Source of the DNA: Bordetella parapertussis
GTDB lineage: Bacteria; Pseudomonadota; Gammaproteobacteria; Burkholderiales; Burkholderiaceae_B
DNA: 5,811 nucleotides
Assembly: GCA_945911685.1 (NCBI GenBank)
Contig: CAMEAW010000177.1
Span: forward strand, 1 to 5,811
Reading direction: 5' to 3'
Position numbers and translations under genes: made by a program. Position 1 is the stretch's first letter, and every line of letters starts with the position of its first letter. The notes beneath the pieces were generated by a model, which had not been told where the DNA came from, did not search any database, and saw nothing but the letters and a program-made list of their open reading frames with translations. Below are positions 1 to 5,608 of the stretch, piece by piece.

Positions 1-199
1 CTAAAACAGAGAGCCCATTCGTTTCGGCATCGTCACTGAATTTTTCAATGATGGACAAAATCTTGCCATCAATGTTGCGTGCTAAAAGCCCAAGCGATAC
101 GAAGTAAAAAACCGATGACAATACCAAAACTGAGGCCACCACTAGCGCACCACAGAGCAGGGCTAAGCGAAAAGCAACCGAATGCCAAATCCTATCCAT
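1..199 (-). CDS. Sensor histidine kinase, N-terminal fragment (cut by left edge)
   Basis: The reading frame opens with ATG at 199-197 and stays open for 66 codons to the window edge, so only the N-terminus is present. It starts MDRIWHSVAFRLALL, followed by one long hydrophobic helix at about residues 9-38. A charged stretch with LLARNIDGKI then begins what should be the periplasmic sensor region. This inner-membrane start (short basic head, FRLALL, long TM) is typical of OmpR-partner histidine kinases. The HAMP, His-box and ATPase domains lie outside the window, so the kinase assignment rests on this N-terminus and on position: the gene overlaps the end of the response regulator frame by 8 nt (ATGGATAG), a classic translationally coupled RR-HK arrangement. 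The signal sensed cannot be told. The upstream regulator carries a premature stop that could weaken coupled translation of this gene. Confidence 0.8.
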   Translation of the reverse strand, partial: MDRIWHSVAFRLALLCGALVVASVLVLSSVFYFVSLGLLARNIDGKILSIIEKFSDDAETNGLSVL

Positions 200-905
200 C
201 CAAGCCAAACCTGTAGCCAACGCCGCGCACCGTATGCACAAGCGGTGCGCTGTGACCTTTGTCAATTTTGTTGCGCAGGCGGCTGATCTGAACGTCAATC
301 ACATTGGTGCCGGGGTCAAAGTGAAAATCCCATACTGATTCAAGCAGCATGGAGCGGGTCACAACCTACCCCTGATTGCGCACTAGGTATTCAAGCAGCT
401 TAAATTCACGCGGTTGCAGAGTGATGGGCTGACCCGCGCGTTCGGCCTTGCGCGACAACAAATCAAGCGTTAAATCGGCGAGCTTGAGTTGCCGGTTGTC
501 GAGCATGGCGTTGGGTGGGGGATTCGCACGACGTATCAAAGCCTCGAGGCGCGCTAAGAGCTCAGGTAGGGCGAAGGGCTTGGTTAGATAATCGTCGCCC
601 CCATCGCGCAGGCCGCGTACGCGATCGTCTAAACTCGCCAACGCACTCAAGACAAGCACGGGGGTCTGTATACCCGCTTGGCGAGTGTGTTTGATGATGT
701 CGAGTCCGTCTTGCTCGTGCGGCAGCATTCGGTCAACGATCATAATGTCCCATTGCTGTGTCAGGGCAAGGCTCTTTGCCTGCTCGGCCTGATCGGCGTG
801 CGTGACGCTGTAGCCGGCCTCTTCGAGGCCTTTGCTGAGATAACGCGCCATATCTTGTTCATCTTCAATGAGCAAGAGTCTGGTAACCGGCGTTGTTTGT
901 AGCAT
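192..905 (-). pseudogene. OmpR-family response regulator interrupted by an in-frame amber codon
   Basis: This would be the cytoplasmic DNA-binding partner of the adjacent kinase. From ATG 905-903, residues 10-126 form a receiver domain with acidic residues E14/D15 (LLLIEDE), phospho-acceptor D58 (IMIVDRMLP), S87 (VLVLSA) and K109 (YLTKPF). A winged-helix effector domain follows (LTLQPREFKLLEYLVRNQG in outline). After residue 179 the frame meets TAG at 368-366, where relatives normally have Q or E (RNQG-x-VVTR). The same frame then runs open for 57 codons with textbook OmpR C-terminal sequence (TRSMLLESVWDFHFDPGTNV, VIDVQISRLRNKID, HTVRGVGYRF) to TAG 194-192. Intact length would be about 237 residues, normal for the family. 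The truncated product has the receiver but lacks the recognition helix and wing. An upstream ATG at 959, with AGGA 10 nt before it, would add 18 residues, but 905 fits the family's usual start better. A sequencing error or stop readthrough is also possible. Confidence 0.85.
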
Positions 906-1017
906 GATTGAAATATTAACCTGTTGTACTGTCCGCGGGTTTGTTAGGGTACGCGTCATACTAGCAAGATCCTGCTTGTATTGTTTGCAACGATTCTCTC
1001 AGCTGTTTTGTTTTTTT

Positions 1018-1053
1018 TGGTTATACGGGTACTACTGGTTAGACTGGTTTTGC
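1018..1053 (+). repeat. Four tandem 9-nt direct repeats (TGGTTAKAC-like)
   Basis: Read in steps of 9 from position 1018, the sequence is TGGTTATAC, GGGTACTAC, TGGTTAGAC and TGGTTTTGC. Units 1 and 3 differ at one position; units 2 and 4 are more diverged. The array lies 91 nt upstream of the porin ATG, in the region shared with the divergent response regulator. It could be a regulator-binding array or simply the product of slippage next to the poly-T run at 1011-1018. A 9-nt period is slightly shorter than the 10-11 nt phasing usual for OmpR-type boxes. Confidence 0.5.
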
Positions 1054-1060
1054 TCGCGAC

Positions 1061-1080
1061 TTGGCTGATGTTGCCTGATT
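1061..1080 (+). repeat. Imperfect 10-nt direct repeat
   Basis: TTGGCTGATG (1061-1070) is followed directly by TTGCCTGATT (1071-1080), with 8 of 10 positions identical. The 10-nt period puts both copies on the same face of the helix, as in binding sites of OmpR-family dimers. The function is inferred from position only. Confidence 0.4.
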
Positions 1081-1105
1081 GAGGGATCTTGCCGACTTTG
1101 GTGAA

Positions 1106-1135
1106 ATGACAATAGTCCTCATTAACAAATATTAT
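1106..1135 (+). promoter_or_regulatory. Candidate sigma-70 promoter for the porin
   Basis: ATGACA (1106-1111, 5 of 6 matches to TTGACA) is separated by 18 nt from TATTAT (1130-1135, 5 of 6 matches to TATAAT). If used, transcription would begin at about 1142, only 1-3 nt before the ATG at 1144, giving an essentially leaderless mRNA. A weaker alternative is TTGCCG (1089-1094) with AATAGT (1111-1116), which would leave a leader of about 20 nt without a Shine-Dalgarno. Confidence 0.4.
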
Positions 1136-1139
1136 TTGT
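1125..1139. promoter_or_regulatory. Perfect 15-bp palindrome over the porin -10 region (possible operator)
   Basis: ACAAATA (1125-1131), a central T, and TATTTGT (1133-1139) form a perfect inverted repeat that ends 4 nt before the porin ATG. It fully covers the candidate -10 box, so a bound dimer would block RNA polymerase. In RNA it could form only a weak AU-rich hairpin where a Shine-Dalgarno would normally sit. A chance palindrome in AT-rich DNA is possible, but 7 paired bases around one centre at this position is notable. Confidence 0.45.
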
Positions 1140-1143
1140 ATTT

Positions 1144-2487
1144 ATGTTTTCTTCTTTTATCTCTCGGTTACTCAGACTTTTCTTTGCAGCGATGCTTGCG
1201 ATGACCTGTTTCAGTGCATCGCGCGCGTTGGCTGCCGCCGAACCAGAGTTTGAGTACGTCACAGCAAAGCTGCAATCGACTTGGGTGTGGCAAAAACAAC
1301 CCAGCTTTTACGCACCTTACTCTGGCGCCAGTAGTTTGAATCCCTATGGCGAAATTGGCTACACCCTTACCGGAACAGCATTTTTTGGCGCGCGACCCTG
1401 GAAGGGCACTGAGTTTTTTCTTGACCCTGAACTTGCGCAAGGCGTTCCGTTTTCAGGATTACGCGGCCTGGGCGGCATGACCAACGGAGAAGCGCAAAAA
1501 GCCGGCAATGGTGAGCCAAGCGGCTACATGGCACGTGCCTTTGTGCGTCAAACGATTGGCTTTGGTGGAGGTACGGTTGAGCAAGAGGCTAGCTTTAATC
1601 AATTTGCGGGCACAGTCGACAAGCGCCGTCTTGTGCTGACAGGGGGTATTTACGCCATTACTGATATTTTTGACCAAAACGCTTTTGCGCACGACCCCCG
1701 TACACAGTTTATGAATTGGGCCATGATGGATTATGCGGCCTGGGATACGCCAGCTGACGCAAGGGGTTATACCCGAGGGATTGCTGTCGAGTACTACCAC
1801 GATGACTGGGCCATTCGAGTCGGGCGCAATTTACTACCCGTCGAATCCAATGGCCTGCAACTCAATAGCAAATTTACCGGATCCTACAGCGACAATCTTG
1901 AGATTGAACGGGGCTATGAAATCGGCGGTCAACCCGGGCGGCTTAGGTTATTGGGTTTTCGTAACCAGGCCAAATTTGGTAATTTCAATGACGCCTTGGC
2001 TTACTCGCGCCAAAACGGTGGCACACCCGATGTGTCTAACGTTCGCAAAGACCAATCCAAGTACGGCTTCGGGGTAAGCCTTGAGCAAAGTGTTAAAGAC
2101 GACTTTGGCGTGTTTGCGCGCTACAGCTGGAACAACGGGCTGACTGAGGGCTATTCGTTTACAGATGTCAATGATTCGGCCATGTTCGGTGTATCGCTCA
2201 AAGGCAAAAGCTGGTCTAGGCCCGATGATGTCTTAGGGTTGGCCTACGCCTCAAACGGTATTTCGGACTCAAACCGAAACTACCTGGCGGCTGGCGGCAA
2301 CAACTTTTTTTGTGGCGATGGCAAATTAAACTATAAGCGTGAGGGGATTTTTGAGATCTATTACAGTGCAAAAATCACAAAGACCTTTTGGCTGACCGCC
2401 GATTATCAGCGCATTCAGAATCCTTGTTTTAATGCCGATCGTGGCCCGGTCAATGTTTACTCGGTTCGCGTGCATTTCGAATACTGA
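1144..2487 (+). CDS. Carbohydrate porin, OprB family
   Basis: This is an outer-membrane beta-barrel porin, in a family that passes sugars and similar small solutes into the periplasm. The 447-residue protein, normal for the family, has an N-terminal signal peptide: basic residues R8/R11, a hydrophobic core at about 12-22, and probable cleavage after ALA at 30 or AAA at 32. The mature part shows alternating barrel strands and OprB-like blocks: GTEFFLDPELAQGVPFSGL, then GGMTNGEA, and near the C-terminus CGDGKLNY, EIYYSAKITKTFWLTADYQ, QNPCFNADRGPVN. It ends in an aromatic residue (VHFEY), the usual barrel-assembly signal. C390 and C428 lie in the last two blocks and could form a disulfide. No Shine-Dalgarno precedes ATG 1144; the later in-frame ATG at 1192 would remove the basic start of the signal peptide, so 1144 is preferred. 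The gene ends TGA-TAA just before a strong hairpin. The true substrate is not evident. Confidence 0.88.
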   Translation: MFSSFISRLLRLFFAAMLAMTCFSASRALAAAEPEFEYVTAKLQSTWVWQKQPSFYAPYSGASSLNPYGEIGYTLTGTAFFGARPWKGTEFFLDPELAQGVPFSGLRGLGGMTNGEAQKAGNGEPSGYMARAFVRQTIGFGGGTVEQEASFNQFAGTVDKRRLVLTGGIYAITDIFDQNAFAHDPRTQFMNWAMMDYAAWDTPADARGYTRGIAVEYYHDDWAIRVGRNLLPVESNGLQLNSKFTGSYSDNLEIERGYEIGGQPGRLRLLGFRNQAKFGNFNDALAYSRQNGGTPDVSNVRKDQSKYGFGVSLEQSVKDDFGVFARYSWNNGLTEGYSFTDVNDSAMFGVSLKGKSWSRPDDVLGLAYASNGISDSNRNYLAAGGNNFFCGDGKLNYKREGIFEIYYSAKITKTFWLTADYQRIQNPCFNADRGPVNVYSVRVHFEY

Positions 2488-2490
2488 TAA

Positions 2491-2520
2491 AAAAAGGGAT
2501 CCAACGAAGGATCCCTTTTT
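2491..2520. terminator. Bidirectional Rho-independent terminator
   Basis: AAAAAGGGATCC (2491-2502) pairs perfectly with GGATCCCTTTTT (2509-2520) around the 6-nt loop AACGAA. The GC-rich inner stem flanked by A5 and T5 gives a U-tract in both directions. It starts 4 nt after the porin stop codon and lies 20 nt beyond the end of the convergent DUF35 gene, so it can end both transcripts. Confidence 0.93.
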
Positions 2521-2540
2521 ACCGACAAAAGCGCAGTGAC

Positions 2541-2942
2541 TTAAACCGGCGTAAACGTCGGCACGGGTGGGCCGTCGCCTTCGGTCGGTTTGAACACTAG
2601 TTTTACTTTTTGACCAATTTTTAAAGCGGCTAAATCACAATCGACGATTTGCGTCATCATTGTGACGCCCTCTTCGAGTGTGACGTAAGCGATGCAATAT
2701 GGGTTTGGATTACCGCGCTGCATGACGCTTAACGAGTAAATCACGCCTTTGCCTGAGCCTTCTTTCCATTCGGTTTCACCGAAGCAAAAGGGGCACAATG
2801 CGCGTGGATACCAGTGTGGTTTTTTGCACGAGGTACAAAATTTAACCAAAAACTTACCGGTACGGGCCGCATCCCAAAAGGGTTCGTTGCCGGGTTCTTT
2901 GGCGGGAGCGGGAAGTGGGTTGGGTTGATACATCATAGTCAT
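2541..2942 (-). CDS. DUF35 zinc-ribbon/OB-fold protein (thiolase partner)
   Basis: This small cytoplasmic protein of 133 residues belongs to the DUF35 (Zn-ribbon plus OB-fold) family. After an N-terminal helix (EPFWDAARTGKFL, about 20-32) comes a rubredoxin-like ribbon with C36-x2-C39 and C50-x2-C53 (FCTSCKKPHWYPRALCPFC), all four zinc ligands intact. The rest, from about residue 58, has the OB-fold pattern (GVIYSLSVMQRG, YCIAYVTLEEGVTMMTQIVD, IGQKVKLVF). Known relatives pair with thiolase-like proteins: BbsA with BbsB in anaerobic toluene degradation, the DUF35 domain of ChsH2 with the Ltp2 aldolase in steroid side-chain degradation, and the archaeal thiolase/HMG-CoA synthase complex. Here the gene starts 2 nt after the upstream thiolase stop codon, with GGAG 11 nt before the ATG, so the two are surely co-transcribed and probably co-translated. 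ATGs two and three codons further in are alternative starts. It most likely binds or channels acyl-CoA for the thiolase; the substrate is unknown. Confidence 0.92.
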   Translation of the reverse strand: MTMMYQPNPLPAPAKEPGNEPFWDAARTGKFLVKFCTSCKKPHWYPRALCPFCFGETEWKEGSGKGVIYSLSVMQRGNPNPYCIAYVTLEEGVTMMTQIVDCDLAALKIGQKVKLVFKPTEGDGPPVPTFTPV

Positions 2943-2944
2943 GA

Positions 2945-4114
2945 TTATGCACGCTCCAGAATCAGGGTTGCACTGCCATGACGCGCGCCAAGCAGGCCGC
3001 CTGTACCGTGTGCCAAAGCAAGATCGCAGTTTTTAACTTGAACAGCTGGGTGGGCTTCGCCACGCAACTGACGCACAGCTTCGATTACTTTTGTGATGCC
3101 GCCGCGGTTAGCAGGGTGGTTGTTACACAAGCCACCGCCATCAGTGTTGAAAGGCAGTTTGCCTACACCAGAGATCAGGTTGCCATCCGACACAAACTTA
3201 CCGCCTTCGCCTTTTTTGCAAAAGCCAAGGTCTTCAAGCTGCATCAACACTGTGATGGTGAAGCTGTCATAGATTGAGGCGTATTTGATATCTTGTGGGG
3301 TAATGCCAGCCTCTTCAAAAGCTGCGGCGCCCGAGCGACGTGCACCCGAGTACGTTAAGTCAACATGGCCGCCTAACTGACCTTTAATTGCTTCACCCGC
3401 GCCCCGTACTTTAACGAGTGGACGCTTGAGCGATTTGGCAATATCAGGATGTGCAACGATCAGTGCGCCACCGCCATCGCTGACCACGCAGCAGTCAAGC
3501 CGATGTAGTGGTGTCGAGACCAGTGGCGAATTGACCACGTCTTCAACGGTGACCACATCGCGCAGCATGGCGTGTGGATTATGTTGTGCGTGGTGCGAAG
3601 CGGCCACTTTGATCCAAGCCAATTGCTCGGCTGTGGTGCCGTATTCGTACATGTGGCGCGCTGCAACCATGGCATAGCTGTTGACGGTGACAGGGCCAAA
3701 AGGCGCTTCAAACGGCACATCAGGGATATCAACCCCCCAACTGCGAGCTTGCATGCCAGAAGAACCGGCCGAGCGTGGACGACCTGCCAGTGTGATCAGT
3801 GCAATTTTGCATTTGCCGGCAGCAATTGCCTGCGCAGCATGTGAGACGTGGATCAGGTATGAGCAGCCACCTGTTTCGGTTGAATCGACATGGCGCAAAT
3901 TGGTGAGCCCCATGTAATCAGCCATGTTCAGCATGCCTAAACCAGGAGCATCGCCTGCGCAGTAATAGCCGTCAATATCGCTCAATGACAAGCCGGCGTC
4001 AGCCAGCGCGCCTTTGGCGGATTCGGCGTGGATTTGTGCAACCGACTTATCGGGTGCTTTGCGAGTAGGGTGCTCGTAGGCACCAACGATATAGGCTTTG
4101 TCTCGTATGGTCAT
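2945..4114 (-). CDS. Thiolase-like acyl-CoA protein (SCP2/lipid-transfer type)
   Basis: This 389-residue cytoplasmic enzyme has the SCP-x-type thiolase fold, whose members cleave or form carbon-carbon bonds on acyl-CoA thioesters. Visible landmarks are IVGAYEHPTRKAP (9-21), the strand and turn ALADAGLSLSDIDGYYCAGD (36-55), STETGGCSYLIHV (78-90), DCCVVSDGGGALIV (207-220), IYDSFTI (281-287), GLCNNHPANRGG (328-339) and LAHGTGGLLGARHGSATL (367-384). C84 can be aligned with the nucleophilic cysteine of SCP2 thiolases; many DUF35-linked relatives have serine there, so real thiolytic activity is plausible. H333 would match the GHP histidine. The usual C-terminal CxG cysteine is replaced by the H369-G-T-G-G segment, so a retro-aldolase or other reaction cannot be excluded. 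The 2-nt gap to the DUF35 gene indicates a heteromeric complex. The ATG at 4114 gives the family's usual N-terminus, with only a weak AAAGA before it. Confidence 0.9.
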   Translation of the reverse strand: MTIRDKAYIVGAYEHPTRKAPDKSVAQIHAESAKGALADAGLSLSDIDGYYCAGDAPGLGMLNMADYMGLTNLRHVDSTETGGCSYLIHVSHAAQAIAAGKCKIALITLAGRPRSAGSSGMQARSWGVDIPDVPFEAPFGPVTVNSYAMVAARHMYEYGTTAEQLAWIKVAASHHAQHNPHAMLRDVVTVEDVVNSPLVSTPLHRLDCCVVSDGGGALIVAHPDIAKSLKRPLVKVRGAGEAIKGQLGGHVDLTYSGARRSGAAAFEEAGITPQDIKYASIYDSFTITVLMQLEDLGFCKKGEGGKFVSDGNLISGVGKLPFNTDGGGLCNNHPANRGGITKVIEAVRQLRGEAHPAVQVKNCDLALAHGTGGLLGARHGSATLILERA

Positions 4115-4140
4115 GGGTCTTTGTATTTATCAAGAGTCAA

Positions 4141-4169
4141 AAAATAGTGCTGAGTGAGGCACTCACCAA
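4141..4169 (-). promoter_or_regulatory. Candidate promoter with palindromic spacer upstream of the thiolase/DUF35 operon
   Basis: On the minus strand, TTGGTG (4169-4164) lies 17 nt before TATTTT (4146-4141), each 4 of 6 to consensus, which would give a leader of about 20 nt to the thiolase ATG. The spacer contains a perfect inverted repeat, TGAGTG-3 nt-CACTCA (4151-4165 on the plus strand). A dimer bound between -35 and -10 would repress, in the style of TetR-type regulators of acyl-CoA genes. No regulator gene is in view, and both boxes are weak. Confidence 0.35.
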
Positions 4170-4220
4170 CCACCTTTTTAACATTGATGCGAGCTTGCGT
4201 GTAGCGCGCGGGGGGTGACA

Positions 4221-4343
4221 CTTAAAATTTTTGAGGCTAAGCGTGGTATACGGGGCGGGCGCTTTAACTTTTTGAGCATGAGTGTGCTGTGCGGAACGGG
4301 AGCTTCAACTTTTTGAGCCTGGGCGTGTCAGGGCCGATACACC
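4221..4343. repeat. Three degenerate 41-bp tandem repeats overlapping the DUF423 gene end
   Basis: Units begin at 4221, 4262 and 4303, exactly 41 bp apart, each opening CTTNAANTTTTTGAG. Units 1 and 2 match at 29 of 41 positions. Units 2 and 3 match at 21 of their first 25, after which unit 3 diverges. Unit 3 (4303-4343) contains the 3' end and stop codon of the DUF423 gene; units 1 and 2 lie beyond the stop. The array looks like old duplication of that gene's tail into the spacer. Because 41 is not a multiple of 3 and the extra units lie beyond the stop, it does not extend the protein. Confidence 0.7.
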
Positions 4344-4706
4344 CAACATTAGCCAACCCAGCATGAGTGCGACACCGCCTGTTGGTGCAACGACTACAGC
4401 TTGTGCCAATGAAAAAAGATATTTGAGCTCAATCGAGCCGCAAAACAGCACAATACCAACGAGCAGAAAAATGCGTGCGAGGAGGGCAGCCTTTCCTGAT
4501 AAGCCCGTCGCGTAAAGTAAGACAAGGGCATGGATCAATTGATACAGTGAGGCGCGCTCAAGCGCCTGCGCAGCTTGTGCATCAGCCACGGCGTGCGCTG
4601 CCACGGCTCCCAGTGCGACTGCCGTCAGGCCAAGCAAGGCCGCGATGACGCCCCAGGCGGGATGAGCGGCCAACGAACGGGTGGTCAGACTGGCTGGGGT
4701 TGGCAT
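4305..4706 (-). CDS. DUF423 family small integral membrane protein
   Basis: This 133-residue inner-membrane protein belongs to DUF423 (the YgdD/YwdK group), whose biochemical role is not established. Four membrane segments are visible at about residues 18-40, 53-71, 74-94 and 104-126. Family landmarks are ALLGLTAVALGAVAAHAV (23-40), the YQLIHALVLL motif (55-64), VLFCGSIELKYL (86-97) and the APTGG turn (107-111) before the last helix. Its length is typical, with a slightly longer N-terminus (MPTPASLTTRSLAAHP) than many relatives. A stop codon lies two codons before ATG 4706, so no longer form exists. No good Shine-Dalgarno is seen, and a TTG or CTG start within the first 12 codons cannot be excluded. 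It ends LTRPGSKS inside the first of three 41-bp repeats. The thiolase gene lies 190 bp downstream on the same strand with no evident terminator between, so readthrough is possible. Confidence 0.88.
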   Translation of the reverse strand: MPTPASLTTRSLAAHPAWGVIAALLGLTAVALGAVAAHAVADAQAAQALERASLYQLIHALVLLYATGLSGKAALLARIFLLVGIVLFCGSIELKYLFSLAQAVVVAPTGGVALMLGWLMLGVSALTRPGSKS

Positions 4707-5044
4707 TGGCTAAGGTGGATCTCGGTGCAGGTGATTAAGTTTGAAACGGGTGGACCTGATTGAATCAGAAAGTCAGCCCGCGTCGGTCGGTCTCACATTA
4801 ACGCTAAAATAACGCTCGTGCTTGAAACACGCTGTCAGTATTTGAAGAAGCTTCCGCTAGTCGTTCGGGGTGCCATGACCGATCGATCAAGACGTTACAA
4901 GGCGGGTAATAGTCGTTGGATCATAGCCAACACAATCTCTCTGGCAATCGAATTTGCTAAATAACGATTAAAAGTACTTGAACAACAGTCAAAAGCGTCT
5001 AAGTGATAGGCAAAGACACTTAACTTCACGTAAAAAAGGTTGCT
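4707..5044. other. Divergent spacer without a recognisable gene
   Basis: These 338 bp separate the DUF423 gene (leftward) from the lipoprotein gene (rightward) and must hold both promoters. I see no tRNA, structured RNA or conserved protein. A 13-bp perfect palindrome CTGATT-G-AATCAG lies at 4756-4768, 50 nt upstream of the DUF423 start, and could be an operator. AT-rich sequence at 4950-4985, including TTGAAC at 4978-4983, is the likeliest promoter zone for the lipoprotein, but no well-spaced -10 box follows. Confidence 0.5.
5035..5039 (+). promoter_or_regulatory. Shine-Dalgarno of the lipoprotein gene
   Basis: AAAGG lies 5 nt before ATG 5045. It is the clearest ribosome binding site in the window and fixes the lipoprotein start; the other genes have weak or no such site. 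Confidence 0.75.
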
Positions 5045-5473
5045 ATGTTGAATAATCTTAAATGGCTTTCCGTGTTGATTCCCTTGCTGACTACCGGCTG
5101 TATCGGCATCAGCTCCTCCGGCTCGCCTAAAGAAACCTTTGTGTTGCAGCGCTCGTACCAAGAGGCCTACAAACTCGCGACGCTACAAGCGCAGCAATGT
5201 TGGGCGAACGACGGCGAGTTTCCGATTAAAGGGCAGCTCGATACGGCCACGCGTACGGCACAAGTCTCAGTCACGGGGGGCTTAGGCGGCAGTCGTTACG
5301 GTCAGGTCGACATTCGGGCCCTCGACGACCAAAATACTGAAATTACCACCACCGTTGCCGGCATCAATATCTGGGATGCTGCCGCAATTTCGGCCATGCA
5401 CTCTGCCTTGCAGTTTGGGGTGTCAACCTGCACAAACTATATGCCGAGTGCTCGGCCTGTAAACAAGAAATAG
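5045..5473 (+). CDS. Small predicted lipoprotein of unknown function
   Basis: The 142-residue product starts with a lipoprotein signal peptide: K6, a hydrophobic core at about 7-15, and lipobox LTTGC with lipidated C19. The following IGISSSGS has no aspartate at +2, so sorting to the outer membrane is expected. The mature domain (about 29-132) has a helix rich in Q and A (SYQEAYKLATLQAQQCW, 37-53), then a beta-rich middle (TRTAQVSVTGGLGG, YGQVDIRAL, TEITTTVAGI) and a C-terminal helix (DAAAISAMHSALQFG). C52 and C129 could form a disulfide in the periplasm. The shape (helix, three strands, helix) recalls short periplasmic lipoproteins of Burkholderiales with no known role, and I do not recognise a named family with certainty. 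It appears monocistronic, with a good Shine-Dalgarno and a terminator-like hairpin after the stop. Confidence 0.82.
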   Translation: MLNNLKWLSVLIPLLTTGCIGISSSGSPKETFVLQRSYQEAYKLATLQAQQCWANDGEFPIKGQLDTATRTAQVSVTGGLGGSRYGQVDIRALDDQNTEITTTVAGINIWDAAAISAMHSALQFGVSTCTNYMPSARPVNKK

Positions 5474-5519
5474 CATTTTTTGTTTATCCCACTGCACTAG
5501 AGTTTTACTTGGCTAGGCC

Positions 5520-5580
5520 AGAATCGCAGCTCAAAAATTGCCCACGGGCGGTTGTGGGTTGCGAGTCGATTCTCTTTTTC
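5520..5580 (+). terminator. Probable Rho-independent terminator after the lipoprotein gene
   Basis: AGAATCG (5520-5526) pairs with CGATTCT (5567-5573) and is followed by CTTTTTC (5574-5580). An inner stem CCCAC (5541-5545) with GTGGG (5554-5558) folds the loop, and TCGCA (5524-5528) can alternatively pair with TGCGA (5560-5564). The hairpin is longer and more branched than a standard terminator, so the call is moderate. The space from 5474 to 5608 otherwise holds only the presumed thioesterase promoter. Confidence 0.5.
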
Positions 5581-5608
5581 TAATCTACGTAACACTACAA
5601 AGCTGACC

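Larger units (their letters stand above)
906..1143. promoter_or_regulatory. Divergent intergenic region between response regulator and porin
   Basis: This spacer of 238 bp must hold the promoters of the leftward two-component genes and the rightward porin. No convincing protein is encoded: the open frame on the plus strand at 868-1068 is low-complexity and rich in W, F and Y because of T/G-rich repeats. It contains a run of eight T (1011-1018), four tandem 9-nt units (1018-1053), a 10-nt direct repeat (1061-1080) and a 15-bp palindrome (1125-1139), described separately. OmpR-family regulators commonly bind direct repeats in such divergent regions, so control of the porin by the neighbouring two-component system is a reasonable inference but is not shown. 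I could not place a confident promoter for the regulator. Confidence 0.6.

Noticed and set aside
868..1068. Plus-strand open frame of 66 codons over the regulator start and spacer
   Set aside because: Half of it is antisense to the response regulator, and the rest is W/F/Y/C-rich sequence produced by T/G repeats. No Shine-Dalgarno and no family resemblance.
1459..1800. Long antisense open frame (113 codons) within the porin gene
   Set aside because: A shadow of the porin coding frame; the porin has a clear signal peptide and family motifs, the antisense frame has none.
2978..3277. Plus-strand open frame (99 codons) antisense to the thiolase
   Set aside because: The thiolase frame carries the conserved motifs through this stretch; the antisense product has no recognisable domain.
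4221..4343. CRISPR array interpretation of the 41-bp repeats
   Set aside because: Units are contiguous with no unique spacers, are degenerate, number only three and overlap a coding end; no cas genes are present.
4875..4964. Plus-strand open frame of 29 codons (MTDRSRRYKAGNSRW...)
   Set aside because: A GGGG lies 4 nt before the ATG, but the frame is very short, resembles nothing I know and has no downstream context. It could be a small peptide but is not supported.
4895..5161. Minus-strand open frame of 88 codons
   Set aside because: It runs antisense through the lipoprotein start, signal peptide and ribosome binding site; its composition shows no domain.
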